64,000 nucleotides of DNA from assembly GCA_026122225.1 (NCBI GenBank), contig JANEZZ010001409.1:186001-250000 (forward strand). The letters are read 5' to 3'. How positions within the stretch are numbered: the first letter of the stretch is position 1; each line of letters opens with the position of its first letter. Origin of the DNA: Heloderma charlesbogerti. Taxonomy: Eukaryota; Chordata; Lepidosauria; Squamata; Helodermatidae. A program made the translations under genes and the position numbers. The notes under the pieces were generated by a model. The model was not told where the DNA came from and searched no databases. It saw only the letters and a list, made by a program, of their open reading frames with translations. Shown piece after piece: positions 40,043 through 51,317 of this stretch.

Positions 40043-41102
40043 ACAGTTTTTCTGTTAATCATACACTCTTGATGCAACCATCTCATCAAAATTGCTTCCC
40101 CCTCCATCCATTTGCTTTCGTCAATTTGCTCATGTGGGGGCCGGGAGGGAGCCAACTGAATGGACTTGAAAGCTGTAGCAAACTGTGCATGCTCAGTGCA
40201 CTGTGGGGGAAAAAAAGTGATAAAAATGGGACACTGGTTAATTCCTGATAGATCAGCCTCACTATGGTAACAAGACCTGATAATTTGGAACTCTGAAATC
40301 CAGTGAAAACTTTAGATGTAAAGAAGACTGGAAACCTCCCTAGACCCACCCAAGCCATGTACAGATCCAACAGGGTTGGGTCGTCATGGGTCGTCATCTC
40401 TGGGCACTTGCCAAACCCATCTCCTGGTGGGAGTGTGTGTGGCAAAGTGCTTGCTGACCCTACTCCTCCTCCCTGTTGCCACATGTTTGTTCAGCCCCTC
40501 CCTGTCCTAGCGGAGAGCATAAATGAGTAGAAAATGCGAGCAGCATGGATGAGGAGAAGCTGCCACCAATTGCTTCCTCATCACCTTGATCCCTGGCAAG
40601 CCAGCAACTGGCAGTAAGGAGGTTGAGGCCTACTGAGGGAGAGGCCCCACTCCGAGGGCATCTTTCTCAAGGGCCCCCAAAATCCTGAATGAAAAAGATG
40701 CACTTTTTTTCAGGTTGGGCCCAAATGAGGTGCTTCGGTTGCCCCATTTACATTATCAGAAGAGAGACATGTGCTCTGGGGAGGTGTCACACTCTGGCCT
40801 CACCCATCAGCTGGAGGAGCAAAAGTTAGTGGGAAGCTGCACCCCCTGCCACCCAGGATGACCATCATGGCATTGGCAAAGGAGCGACCAATCTGGCCCA
40901 TCTATCAGCAAGAGCAGAAGCAGACGCAGGGAGATTGCTTTGCACTCACCTGCCAGAAAGAACACCTATACAAACTGTGTACCTACTGCCTGGGTTTGCT
41001 TTATTCCTCCTCCCTCCCCATCGCTTTTGCTTTTGTGTTGTGTCATTTTGATTGTAAGCCCAAGTGTGCGGGCTGCCATATTCCTGACCTTTGGAAACTG
41101 CT
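40043..41102. other. Unassigned, with P-repeat-like and LINE-tail-like pieces
   Basis: About 40550-40690 resembles the end of the P family (CTACTGAGGGAGAGGCCCCAC, TTTCTCAAGGGCCC), and 40990-41080 resembles a LINE 3' end (GATTGTAAGCCCAAGTGTG). The 145-codon + frame at 40771-41208 runs through these and into a MITE, so I do not regard it as a gene. Confidence 0.35.
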
Positions 41103-41110
41103 CTGGGAAC

Positions 41111-41238
41111 TAGAGATGCCACGAGAGTCTGGGAAGGGGGTGGAATCTGGCGCATCCCCCCCCCCCGCTCAGTTTCCCTGGACCCACTTGCAACAAGTGC
41201 CTAGCTAAACAGGACAGTAGTGAGTCTGTCAATCCCTA
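41111..41238. mobile_element. 128-bp hAT-like MITE
   Basis: It has a perfect 8-bp TSD CTGGGAAC (41103-41110, 41239-41246). The ends are TAGAGATGCCACGAGAGTC and GAGTCTGTCAATCCCTA. Its start resembles the hAT-like end inside the tandem duplication near 13238. It is the shortest complete hAT-like copy in the window. Confidence 0.83.
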
Positions 41239-41246
41239 CTGGGAAC

Positions 41247-42299
41247 ATTTTTCAGCTGAACAGGGAGATTTTTTTTTTAGTGCTTTTAATACACAAATAA
41301 GTGCTGTTTCCTACCTGCTGCATAGCGGCACCTTCTTTTTTAAACCCTCCAGATGCACTCTTAGGCTTTTAAAAGTTAGTCTGGCTTTCAACTCATCTAC
41401 ATTGTACAGACGGAGGCATGAAAGTCCTTAGCTTCCTTTGTTACCAGAAGGTTTTTTTGTCTTGTTTTCTAAAGCATGTCGGTCCTGTTCTGAAGGACGG
41501 GAGGTACTCAGGATAGACTCCTGAATGGAAAGAATGAGCAGTTAAGAGATGGTGTGACTGGCGTGCCCACACAGGATTTGAAATTAATGGCCTCCAAAGC
41601 ACCATGCTTATGTTACAGCATGGTGAAATGAAGCGTTCCACCAACTGTTCAAAATGGCTTCCAGAGGGATGGTTTGGGAGGCCTTGGAGGTCAATCTTTC
41701 TCACACAGCAGCAATACTAAACCACAGGCATTAACTACAGACAACTTAACATACACACACATGCGCCAGGAGACGATTCATTAAACCGACAATGCCGGTT
41801 CACTGGTTCTGCTATAAAAGGGCAATTTTTCATGTGTGTGTAGTGGGGGATTTTTTGAGGTAGGGGGAGGTTTAAGTCCGGGGGTCTCCTCAAAATGGGG
41901 GACATTCATTTTTGCAACTATAATGGGCTCTATTGTGTTTAAAATTATCATTGCAAGAAGTGACATTTTAATGCCAACGGCCAGATTCTCTGGCTCAAAG
42001 GAATCCAGAGGCAAGGAAAGAAATCTTTCTCCAGGCTTGAAGGGCACACCTTTAATTTTGCTCCCGGATAGCCACACCTAGTGATTATCTTAAGGGGCCA
42101 TGTCTGTCAAAACCCTGCCACTTTTCACTGCACTCATTTAGCCTTTATTGAAGTGCACAGCCTAGAAGCTTTCAATTCATTTATGCCAACACATGGCCCT
42201 GCACATTACATGAATGCCTAAAAAGCTGGTTAATATATAATTCCAGTTCTGCTTCCTTTCAGTGTTAAATTGCTATGCATGGCTTAAGGAGAGCATCTT
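41247..42299. other. Mostly single-copy-looking sequence
   Basis: No gene is supported. About 41880-42260 is AT-rich with even composition and no relative in the window (CAACTATAATGGGCTCTATTG, CACACCTAGTGATTATC, TTTATTGAAGTGCACAGCC). It could be conserved noncoding DNA. Confidence 0.35.
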
Positions 42300-42650
42300 A
42301 TTTAGCCCATGTTTTTGAGGACCATTGGGCAAGACTCCCTCAATGGGACCCCTTCCTCAGTGAGCCTCCCTTCTCATTGTCATTGTCACTAACTGCTCTT
42401 GCTTCTCCTCCTTTTTCTCATCATTGCTCCCACTTGCTTGCTCGACAGGCAGAGAGACAGTGAGCAAGCAGGCCGTGGCATCTTCTGCTCCTCCTTCTCA
42501 CCACCACCATCATCTGGGCCAGAGCAAGAGGCAAGCGAACGAGCAGGTTGCCATGGTGAAGAGGAGGAGCAAGTCCAGGTGTTTTTTGGCAGCATGCCCC
42601 TGCTGGGGTGTGGACCCTCGGCAGGTGCCAAACCTTGCCTACTCTTGACG
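42300..42650 (-). repeat. P-family interspersed repeat, reversed copy
   Basis: The inverse of 1010-1370: GACCATTGGGCAAGACTCCC, CCTTCTCATTGTCATTG, TCATCATTGCTCCCACTTGC, and CTCCTTCTCACCACCACC. The coding-looking frames on both strands are by-products of its purine/pyrimidine bias. Confidence 0.55.
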
Positions 42651-43250
42651 ACGGCTCTGGGGGATAGCCTAGGAACAGCTCAGGGGCAGCCCAAGACACT
42701 TTTTCTGCCTGAGTTGAAGGACAAGATGGCACCACCCACACACACACACCACAACATACAGAAGTCAACTGGACTTGTGAAAATGCTTTCCCTTGGAAAA
42801 GGCTACCAGGAACATGTATCTTTGTTCCTGTACACTGGGGATGGGATACCTCTGACTTAAGGCCCAGACGCAGCTGCCAACTTAATTTTTGTGAACTGCC
42901 CTGAGAGTTTCGACTGTGGGACAGTATAATGAATGAATTAATGAATGACTTTCATTTGGCCCCTGGGCTTCTCCAGGGAGCTTCTCTACCCTCAGGGGAG
43001 GGCTACTGAATAGGGCAGCTGGTTGGGTACCACTGCTAGAATGGGTCCCAAGCACCTACCAGTAACAATGCACAAAACCCTGGGCCCTGCTAATGTTTTC
43101 CAAGGGAAGGGCCAATGGGGAACAGTGGCGGGGGGGAGGTCCTGCTGCTCGGTTCCCCTGCCTGCATGTTCTGCTCTGCCAGAACTATTTCCTGATAGAA
43201 GGAGCAGGTATGCCTCCCTCTTCATTCACCTGCCTTCCTCTGCAGGGAGC
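42651..43250. other. Unassigned, with a LINE-tail-like piece
   Basis: About 42870-42950 (TTTTGTGAACTGCCCTGAGAG, then AATGAATGAATTAATGAATG) resembles a LINE 3' end. The rest is unrecognised. Confidence 0.35.
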
Positions 43251-43258
43251 ATCCTTCC

Positions 43259-43966
43259 TAGGGATGTTAGGCTAGTATTTACTCCAGTCTGTGTGAGGTC
43301 CACAGATGGCATTACATTTTCTGGTCCGTTGTTCACAAACCTGCACACTCAGATTGTTTTTTCTTCCTCTGTTTGTTTTGTTTTTCCTGCCCAGAAAAAT
43401 AAGCAAGTAAATTTGAAGAATTTTTTTTAAATATAAATTTAGTTGTGGGGGACAATTTTGTGCTTATTGATAAAATGGTGAGTGTGTGTGTGTGTAAACG
43501 GGGGTAGAATAAAGTCTCCCATGTTGGTGTTCTCCCTGGAATATCCATAAAAGGACTTGAGGGCCTTTCATGGGCATTCCCATTAGTTTGCTGGCTGGGA
43601 GGTTGCCTGAGCATCTTTCAAAGACAGAAGGAAGGGGATCTTTCCTTGAAAGACACTGTCTCCAAGTCAGCAAAGATGGGAGAATGCCCATAAAAGGACC
43701 CCAAGTTCTTTTATGGATATGGGAAGTGCACCAACACAGGAGACTTCATTCTAAAAACAAACACACACACAACACTCACTACTAGTAAGCGCAATACTGA
43801 CCCCCGCTCCCACAACTAAATTTTGGAAATGGGAAATGAGGGGCGGAGTCACAGGTCTGCGGAATCCACTTGACCCAGAGTTGCTGGTCCAGCATGGAAT
43901 GTGCAGATTGGATCGCAAGAAATTCAGACTCATTTGAGTCCATTCCAGATTTCTCTGGCATCCCTA
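43259..43966. mobile_element. hAT-like MITE with internal inverted repeat (U)
   Basis: The 708-bp element has TSD ATCCTTCC/ATTCTTCC (43251-43258, 43967-43974; 7 of 8). The ends are TAGGGATGTTAGGCTAG and CAGATTTCTCTGGCATCCCTA. A long imperfect inverted repeat at about 43510-43755 has CATGTTGGTGTTCTCCC on one side and CACCAACACAGGAGAC on the other, centred near 43630. It is non-coding. Confidence 0.75.
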
Positions 43967-43974
43967 ATTCTTCC

Positions 43975-45150
43975 TGTTAGTCAGTGGTTCCCAACCTGGG
44001 TATCCAGAGTTTCAGGAGTTGGCCACACTCCAGTGTTATCTTCCTAGGCATTACAATATTTTTGTGATTTATTTACAGGATTTATAATACAGTTACAAGT
44101 ATATACATTATAATACAACTAATTCATTGAAATTAATATGTGTATAACAGATAATATAACACAATTAAGGTGCAATTGTGAGACTTTTTTCTGTCTAAAC
44201 CTTCCTAGGATTGCACTCTGAAAAGCTTTAAAAACTTTAAACAATTTGAAAATTTTAAAAGCAATTTCAAAACTTTAAAAGCAAATTTAAAAATATAAAA
44301 CATCACTAACAGCAGAGTTAAGAGTAGGAGAAAATCTTAAAAAAAAACCACAGAGAACTTTTCAACGCAAGGCTGTTAATCCACCCTATCTAATTTTGGT
44401 TTGAGATCAGAGCATTACACAAAAAGCATTTCCTTTCCTTTTTTTCCTGCTACATAACCTCTTGGTGGCACTGTGGAATAGCGGAATTGTACAATGACAC
44501 CTGTAGAAAAAGTGTGTTCTTTCACTTTCACAAATAACACCACATTATTTTTATGGGAAACGCTGGGAGTTGTAGGATTTTTTCTGTCTAAACACGCCTA
44601 GGATTGCACCTTGAATGAATGAATGAATGAATGAATATGTGAGAGATTACTTGGGGGTGGTGACCTAGCTGGGTTTACTTCTTCTGTTGCTCCACCTGAA
44701 GATGATTACGTCTTTTCGGCTTCTCAGAAGGAGGTGGGGGTAGGATGTCAGGGACAAGCCACAGAGGGTACTACATAGCCAGGGGTCCCCAAACTTTTTA
44801 GGTCAGTGGGCACATCTGGAATTTTTAGGCTGTCTCAGAAAATGGCTGCCATTGGGCATTTGCCCATTCATAACATGGCTGCCATGATGAGCATGGCCAG
44901 TCACAAAACATACATTTTCCAGAAGGCAAACTGGTGAGACAGAAAGAAAGAAAGAAAGACCCTAATAGCTTGTCCAAGAACCTTAAATACAACACAGGCA
45001 GGGGGCTGAGCTCGAAAACACAAAACCACCCTTCTGAGCTCAACTAAAGATGGTGTTGGAGTGCAGCACATTGCTTTACAGCCTCCCAGCTAATTGTTTT
45101 TAATTACCCAAGTCTTATGAAATAAAATATGCTATCAGGAAGGATGGGGA
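43975..45150. other. Unassigned, with two worn MITE-like pieces
   Basis: About 43983-44600 begins CAGTGGTTCCCAACCTGGG, and about 44765-44890 begins CAGGGGTCCCCAAACTTTTTAGG; both are the usual starts of old hAT MITEs. Short GAAT (44614-44637) and GAAA (44941-44960) microsatellites are present. No gene is recognised. Confidence 0.4.
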
Positions 45151-45158
45151 GCCAACAG

Positions 45159-45672
45159 TAGGGATGGGCAAACTCACCCTAGTCCAGGTTGCACACCGCA
45201 CACCAGACCCCCAGCAGTCACCCACCCCTGCTTGCTCTGTGCAGTGAGACGCCAGGCAGTCCGCGGGTGCTCAGCAAGTGGCATGTGGCTGCCCAATCCC
45301 TCCCTGAGCTGCCATTTTGTGTAAAAATCACAGATCAGCCTTTTTCACAAATGCCCATGTGTGCAAATGGCGGCCTTAACGCAGCCATTTACATAAAATG
45401 TCAGGTGTAAATGGTCCATTTACACCTGTAATTTTGCATAAATGACCACTTTATGGCCACCATTTGCACACATGGGCATTTACGAAAAAGGCCAACCTAG
45501 CATTTTTAATCAAAATGGTGGCTTGGCGAGGGAGTGGGGATCCCCGTGCTTGCCCGACTTGTTGTGTGCCGAGTTGGGGAAGAGCAGGGGTCTGCGGACA
45601 GGAGTCTGGAGTGCTGAGTTGGGGGATGTCCACTGGACTCCACCCCCTTCCTGGACTCTGGCGACATCCCTA
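45159..45672 (+). mobile_element. J-family hAT-like foldback MITE
   Basis: The 514-bp element has TSD GCCAACAG/GCCAAGAG (45151-45158, 45673-45680; 7 of 8). The ends are TAGGGATGGGCAAACTCACC and CTCTGGCGACATCCCTA. A palindrome at about 45332-45501 is centred on GGTGTAAATGGTCCATTTACACC, and its arms contain CCATGTGTGCAAATGG and CCATTTGCACACATGG. It shares the beta-like GCAAATGG motif but not alpha. Confidence 0.8.
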
Positions 45673-45680
45673 GCCAAGAG

Positions 45681-45967
45681 GGTGCCAACAGAGGTGTCTG
45701 TCTGTTGTCACCACATTGGACAGCCCAGATATAAATGGCATGAGAGAGATAGACAGTAGAGAGCCAGGGAAGGCTGGGAGAGTGAGGGCTGGAAGTCCAA
45801 GTGATGGAGGCTGATAAGGACCAAGCCAAGCGTTTCTTCTTCTTCTGTGGGTTGGTGGAGGTTACAGTGCTAGGAGTTAAATGTATTGAGCTGGGGGGGA
45901 GGTATAGTACAAGCTTTGCCCGCCGTGATGAGTTAGCCCTCCCTAGGCCAAACTAGAGGCTAGGCAC
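45681..45967. other. Unassigned sequence
   Basis: A short (CTT)n run lies at about 45835. No gene or repeat is recognised. Confidence 0.35.
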
Positions 45968-45975
45968 TATTTAGC

Positions 45976-46917
45976 TAGGGATGTCAGAGAATTCCGCCAC
46001 AGATTTCAGTGAGGCCAAATGCCAGTGCATTCGGCCCCCTGAAATTCATGGTGGAACGAAGCCCCCGCCCCCTCAACCCACGAAAGACGTGCGAAATGGA
46101 GCACTTACCTGCTGCTGTCCACACTGACTTGCGAATGGCGGCCGCCCTGCGGCTGCCATTCACTTCTTCATCTTAGCCGTGATAGGCTATGTAAGCAGTT
46201 ACGTAGCCTATCACGGCAAGCCAAAAACAAAACAAAAAAAACAGCGTATGCAAATGGCGGCGGCTATGGCAGCCACCATTTGGGTTCCCTTTTTTTTGCT
46301 GTTTTAGCCTATGTAAATATTTACGCAAATATTTTTACGCAAATATTTACGTAAGCTATTATGGTTAAAAAAAAGGGGAACACAAATAGCATAGTGGGTG
46401 ACATTTGTGTTCCTTTCCCCCCCTGCCGTTTTAGCCTACGTAAATATTTATGTAAGCTATTATGGCAAAAAAAAAAAAAGGAATGCAAATAGCGTCCACT
46501 ATGCTATTTGCATTCCCCTTTTTTTTCACCATAATAGCTTATATAAATATTTGCGTAGGCTAAAACGGCAGCGGGGGGGGGGAAGGAATGCAAATGGTGC
46601 CCACTACGCTATTTGCGTTCCCCTTTTTTTTCACCATAATAGCTTATGTAAATATTTGCGTAGACTAAAACAGCGAAAAAAAGAGAACGCAAATGGCAGC
46701 CGCTGTAGCCGCCGCCATTTGCGTATGCTGTTTTTTTTTTTTTTTGGTTTGCTTTGATAGGCTATGTAAATACTTATGTAGCCTATCACGGCAGCTTCGC
46801 AGGACGCAAATGGTGGCCCGTCCGCGGCCAGGGAGGATTCCGGGGGGAGCGACTAAGCGCCTCCCCCCCACCGCAAATCCAAGCTGCGAAAAGGTAAGTG
46901 ACTTTTGTACATCCCTA
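45976..46917. mobile_element. Foldback hAT-like element G
   Basis: The 942-bp element has a perfect TSD TATTTAGC (45968-45975, 46918-46925). The ends are TAGGGATGTCAGAGAATTCC (end 2) and GTGACTTTTGTACATCCCTA (end 1). It has the longest module series, with six alpha-like, three gamma and four beta-like stems. Its ACTTACCTGC (left) and AAGGTAAGTG (right) motifs face outward. Confidence 0.92.
46175..46795. repeat. About 620-bp palindrome whose long arms match better than its modules
   Basis: The centre lies in the gamma stem at 46480-46516. Flanking alpha-like modules are internally imperfect: CCGTTTTAGCCTACGTAAAT is followed by ATTTATGTAAGCTATTATGG. The left arm sequence nevertheless reappears as its exact reverse, TTGCGTAGGCTAAAACGGC, on the other side of the centre. 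A 24-base insertion of CAAATATTTTTACG type near 46325 makes the left arm longer. Confidence 0.82.
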
Positions 46918-46925
46918 TATTTAGC

Positions 46926-47500
46926 CCTATTTAAAATGGCATTTTGTTTTTTCGCTTGGAGTTTCTGCAGATGTTGAGGAACATCTTTTCTTCTTCTGCC
47001 TCCCCCCCCACCCCCCATGCCTTTCTTCTGTTGCAGGCTGCAGCCACAGAAAACTCATTTAAAACTCTGAAACTTCTTTGGCGTAGATTCTTTATATTGA
47101 TGAAATAGAGCTGATGTGCTCTGGAGAGCCAGAATGTTATTAAAGCACTTAACCTAGCACGGCTGTGGCTATCAATTATACCCTTCATTTACACTATACA
47201 AGCCTGACGGCTTACTTGAAGTTCAGGAGGGGCTCTCTTTTTTTTTTAATGAGATGTTAATTGAGTACACCTGCAGTTGGCTAAAATTTTCGTGGACAAT
47301 TAAGTGCAATCATTTCACTCCCCCAAATCTTGTCGGGTTCTTTGCCAGATCCCTGCAGTACTTCTATAGGAGGGGGGGAGGGCAGGAAAAGTGAACAATG
47401 AAGAACTATGCAGCTGTTTCCTGCTCTCCACACGTATCAAACCAGGGAGAATGGTTCAAGCTTGGCCTTTTCCCTAGCATACTAGTTTCTGATTTGTGTC
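46926..47500. other. Single-copy-looking sequence
   Basis: About 47040-47340 (TTTATATTGATGAAATAGAGC, TATTAAAGCACTTAACC, CTATCAATTATACCCTTC, GAGATGTTAATTGAGTACACC) has no repeat relative and a composition like vertebrate conserved noncoding elements. No exon-like frame was found. Confidence 0.35.
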
Positions 47501-47506
47501 CAGCAC

Positions 47507-48340
47507 CATAAGAACATTAAAGAAGCCATGATGGATCAAACAGAGCTCAATTCCCCAGCATAGCCCTCTTCTTTACTAGGCCTGGCAACCTGAGGGGTCC
47601 TGTGGCAGTGATTTATCATTTGAATCATTCGAGTAGCAAAGGAATTGAGAATAAAACTGTTCATACTGCCCTTATACAAATCTATGGTGCAACCACACTT
47701 GGAATACTGTGCACAGTTCTGGTCACCACACCAAAAACAAGATGTTGTAGAGCTGGAAAAAGTGCAGAAAAGGGCAACTAAAATGATCAAGGGGCTGGAG
47801 CATCTCCCCTATGAGAGAAGGTTACAACAGCTGGGATTGTTTAGCTTGGGGGAAAAAGGAGGGTCAGGGGAGACATGACAGAGGTCTACAAAATTATGCA
47901 AGGTGTAGAGGATGTGGATAGGGAGACATTTTTCTCCCTCTCTCAAAATACTAGAACCCAATGGGATCATCCCATGAAGCTGATTGGTGGGAGGTTCAGC
48001 ACAGATAAAGGGAAGGACTTCTTCACACAGCACAGAGTTAAACTATGGAATTCCTGCAAGACATAGTGATGGCCACCAATTTGGATGGATTTAAAAGGAG
48101 ATTGTACAAATTCATGGAGGAGAAAGCTATCACTGGCTACTTGTCCTGATGGCTATATGCTACATCCAGTATCAGAGGCCTATGTACACCAGTTGCTGGG
48201 GAACATGGGTGGGAGGGTGCTGTTGCACTCATGTCCTGCTTGTGGTTTCCTGGTTGACAGCTGGTTGGCAACTGTGTGAACAGAATACTGAACTAGATGG
48301 ACCCTGGGTCTGATCCAGGGTGGCTCTTCTTATGTTCTTA
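47507..48340 (+). pseudogene. CR1 LINE 3' part: RT C-terminus and tail
   Basis: The main copy (from about 47620, plus strand) reads [54 protein letters not shown], then after a frameshift near 47865 [11 protein letters not shown], and FSTDKGKDFFTQHRVKLWNS, a stop, and the 3' tail ending GGCTCTTCTTATGTTCTTA. A short reversed CR1 tail (about 47507-47570) sits in front. It is dead and 5'-truncated. Confidence 0.85.
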
Positions 48341-48427
48341 AGCAGGGCCAACAAGGACAGGTATGGCTAGGCAGCTGCCAAGGGACTGCAACCCAGCTGG
48401 GCTCACACTGACAAGAGCCCCCTGGGC

Positions 48428-48831
48428 TAGGGATGGGCAGACTGTGTAAAATCTGCTCCGTCTGTGTTTGGTGGACTGTCAGGTGCCTTTTGTTCCATTG
48501 TCCACTCAGAGACAGATGCAATTTTCTTTTCCGGAACTGGAAAAATACATAAATCATTATGTAAGTATTTACATAAATATTTACATAATTGGCCTTAGGA
48601 CGTAACATTTAGCGTATTGCCCACCACTCCATTCAACGTTTCCTCAGCAGAAACTTACATATTTTCCTATGAAATTATATGTGTACATTTGGGGAAAGTA
48701 TAAAAATCATCCGAAAGTCCATGGGGTCCGTGCGGCCTGAGGGGAGAGCTCTGCAGAAGATTCTGTGGGTTGGATCCTTGGAAATCTGAGCTCATTGTAG
48801 TCCATCTCAAATTTCTCCAGCAGCATCCCTA
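48428..48831 (+). mobile_element. M-family MITE, 404 bp
   Basis: TSD CCCTGGGC/CCTTGGGC (48420-48427, 48832-48839; 7 of 8). The ends are TAGGGATGGGCAGACTGTG and CAAATTTCTCCAGCAGCATCCCTA. It carries the alpha-like run TATGTAAGTATTTACATAAA at 48557-48580. Its length is identical to the copies at 13385 and 8080. Confidence 0.83.
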
Positions 48832-48956
48832 CCTTGGGCTTGCTCCTCTTCTTTGCAACCAGCTTCTTCACCTGCCTCTCTCTCTGGCCCACACAATGGT
48901 GGTGGTGAGAAGGAGGAGCAATAGATGCCACGGCCTTCTTGCTCCCTGGCTCTCTG

Positions 48957-49475
48957 TAGGGATGTTGGAGGAATCCATCCAGGAGGTCAAGCCTGCCGAG
49001 CTTTGGGAGACTCAGCCTTCCAGACCTTGGATCGCTTGAGCCGGGCCAGCTCGCGGGCATCTGCCACCGCCATTGCCAGCTGTTCTGCTCAACTCTCTCA
49101 CTCTAGAGAGTTGTGCAGACTGGCTGGCAAGTGATCATGGCAGCGGCAACGGCAGGTGGCGGGCAAGTCCAGTGCTGATCACTGTGTGCAAAACTCTCCC
49201 TTCTCCCTGATAGGCCCCAGCAGAGAAAAGAGAAGCTTTTGGGCACAATGACCAGCAGCAGGAATTCCGGCACCATCCACTGTGTGCAAAAGCCTCCTTT
49301 CTCCCTCCCAGTGCCCCAGCAGAGAGAAGGGACACTTGCGTGCAATGACTGGAGAGTTCGTGAGTTCCGGCAGGGAGCCTGCAGCTTGGCTTGTGAACGC
49401 AAGCCAAGCCGGAGGCTCCGGGGGGAATCCATCAAGCCCCAAGAGGGCCAGACTTCCCCACACCAGACATCCCTA
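48957..49475. mobile_element. hAT-like MITE, 519 bp (Q)
   Basis: It has a perfect TSD GCTCTCTG (48949-48956, 49476-49483). The ends are TAGGGATGTTGGAGGAATCC and CCACACCAGACATCCCTA. Two imperfect direct repeats of CTGTGTGCAAAACTCTCCCTTCTCCCT / CTGTGTGCAAAAGCCTCC type lie inside (about 49183 and 49281). The frames over it are artefacts. Confidence 0.83.
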
Positions 49476-49630
49476 GCTCTCTGACTATTGAGCCAAAAAA
49501 ATGGTTGCAATAATGAGAAAGTGAATGAGGAGCAATAGCAGCTGGTGAGGATGGCGATGAGAAGGTAAATTCACTGAGCGTGTCTTGCTCAAGGGCCCTC
49601 CAAAACCTGGAGCCAGGTTTGCTCCCACTG

Positions 49631-50019
49631 AACCTCTTTCAGCCCTATCCTGAGCCCAGCTGGAATTCTAGACTCTCCTCTCACCAGCCATGGCTCACCA
49701 GACCACTGGTGAGACCAGGCAGGATGCTCAGAGTCATGGTTGGGCAAATGCCAGGAGACCCTTTCACCCAAGATATACTCACGATCAAGGGTCTACTCAA
49801 GAATGAAGGTCTGCTCATGCGGTGGAAGACCCAGCTATTATTACTAACAAGACAGTCTCAGCTGCGACTACTGAAGCTGGGTTAACTAGCATATAAGCTC
49901 TCGGTCTTTCCCAGACCTTTGCTGGGTTAACAGTTCTGACAGAACTATTATGCCCCGTTATGGGCTCAGACAGTAGGAAGCTCAAGTAGGACATGAATGC
50001 AATTGCACATTAGTGCTCA
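49631..50019. other. Unassigned sequence
   Basis: The 101-codon + frame at 49580-49885 has no recognisable domain and starts within the P repeat. I do not call it a gene. Confidence 0.35.
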
Positions 50020-50345
50020 CGTTCTCCAGCAACTGGCGTACAGAGGCATATTGCCTCTGATACTGGAGGTAGCGTAGAGTCATCAGGACTAGTAGCCATT
50101 GTTTGCCTTCTGTTCCAGGAACTTGGCTAACCTCCTTTTAAAGTCATCCAAACTGGTGGCCCAAATCTTGTGGTAGCAAATTCCACAGTTTGACTATGTG
50201 CCATGTGAAGAAGTCCTTCCTTTTATTGGTCCTGCATCTCCCATCAATCAGCTTCATGGGATGACCCCATTGGGTTCTAGTATTATGAGAGAGGGTGGAA
50301 AAGGTCTCTCTATTCACTTTGTCCACACTGTGCATGATCTAGGCA
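50020..50345 (-). repeat. CR1 LINE 3' fragment, minus strand
   Basis: GAGGCATATTGCCTCTGATAC, then CCTCCTTTTAAAGTCATCC, GAAGAAGTCCTTCC and CATGGGATGACCCCATTGGG are the reverse complement of the CR1 segment at 47930-48200; the frame reads NTRTQWGHPMKLIDGRC. Confidence 0.75.
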
Positions 50346-51309
50346 TGTCCATGCATGGTAATTCTGTTGCTGTTACTTAAGAACCAGTGGAGGGTGGTGG
50401 CCAATCTAACTGGTGGCACAGAGCCAAGGGCGTCTCCAGAGCAAGTCTTTGGGGTTGTTGTTTTTTCGTCCACAATGTGGCTCACTGAGCGGGACACGTC
50501 TTTGAACAGTAAACAGGAGGAATTTACCCAGAAATACGCCCTAGGGCATTACTTTGCTCAACTGAAAGGAACGAAAGGATTCTTAAAGCCACATATTCAC
50601 AATGTATGTAGTCTGAGATGCATTAATTTAGGGAAACAAGATGGAGGACAGACAGAGGCCCAAATTTACATGCAGTTCAAACCACGAATCCCCCCCCCCC
50701 GGCCCCAATTCCTCCTGAGTTGAGAAACCAGTTTGTGGCAAAGCCCACTTCTTCCAGATTTAAAGCAAGGGGCGGGGAGGAACAAACTTTTTCACATACA
50801 GCTACCCTGAGGCAGCAGGCAAGGGAAAGAGAGTTTAGGTTAGATCATCACAGCATGCTAACATCACAGAACCAAAGAGAACAAACATTTTTTTTTAAGT
50901 GTGGCCCAGCAAGCATTAAACAAGAGGAGTTTAGACAGAAATTCACAGACATTAATTTGCCCAGCCCAGAGGGGAAAAGTGCTTGAAACACACATGAATT
51001 CACACAAAGCAAGTATTTCTTAAGAAACACAAGATGAAGGAGGAGGAGGAGGACAAAGCGCCCAAAACACATTGTTTATCCACACAAACTCCGTGCAGAA
51101 ATGACTCACCCAGAAGGGTGGGGGAAAGAGCCTGAGAAACAGACACGAACAAGAAAAGCTTTTGTTATGGAAGACTCCAGACACAGGCTAAAATGCATTG
51201 TTTTCCCACACAAATCCTTTGCTTTCTCCAGTCTCAAGTTATCCAGAGGGGGCTGGAGGGTGTTTTAAACAAGATGGGAGTGAGAATTCCATGCCTTTTC
51301 CACTGCTCC
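50346..51309. other. Unassigned; possible diverged tandem units
   Basis: About 50475-50540 (CAATGTGGCTCACTGAG, AGTAAACAGGAGGAATTTACCCAGAAATAC) and 50897-50955 (AGTGTGGCCCAGCAAGC, AACAAGAGGAGTTTAGACAGAAATTC) look like two diverged copies about 420 bp apart. No gene is supported. Confidence 0.35.
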
Positions 51310-51317
51310 CCAATGAA

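Larger units (their letters stand above)
48345..49630 (+). repeat. P-family repeat split by two hAT-like MITEs
   Basis: The pieces 48345-48427, 48832-48956 and 49476-49630 are colinear with 1010-1370 (TGACAAGAGCCCCCTGGG, GGTGGTGAGAAGGAGGAGCA, GTCTTGCTCAAGGGCCC). The M element (48428-48831) and another MITE (48957-49475) inserted independently. Confidence 0.65.

Noticed and set aside
40771..41208. 145-codon plus-strand frame
   Set aside because: It crosses a LINE-tail-like piece and a complete 128-bp MITE with a perfect TSD, so it cannot be an old coding sequence.
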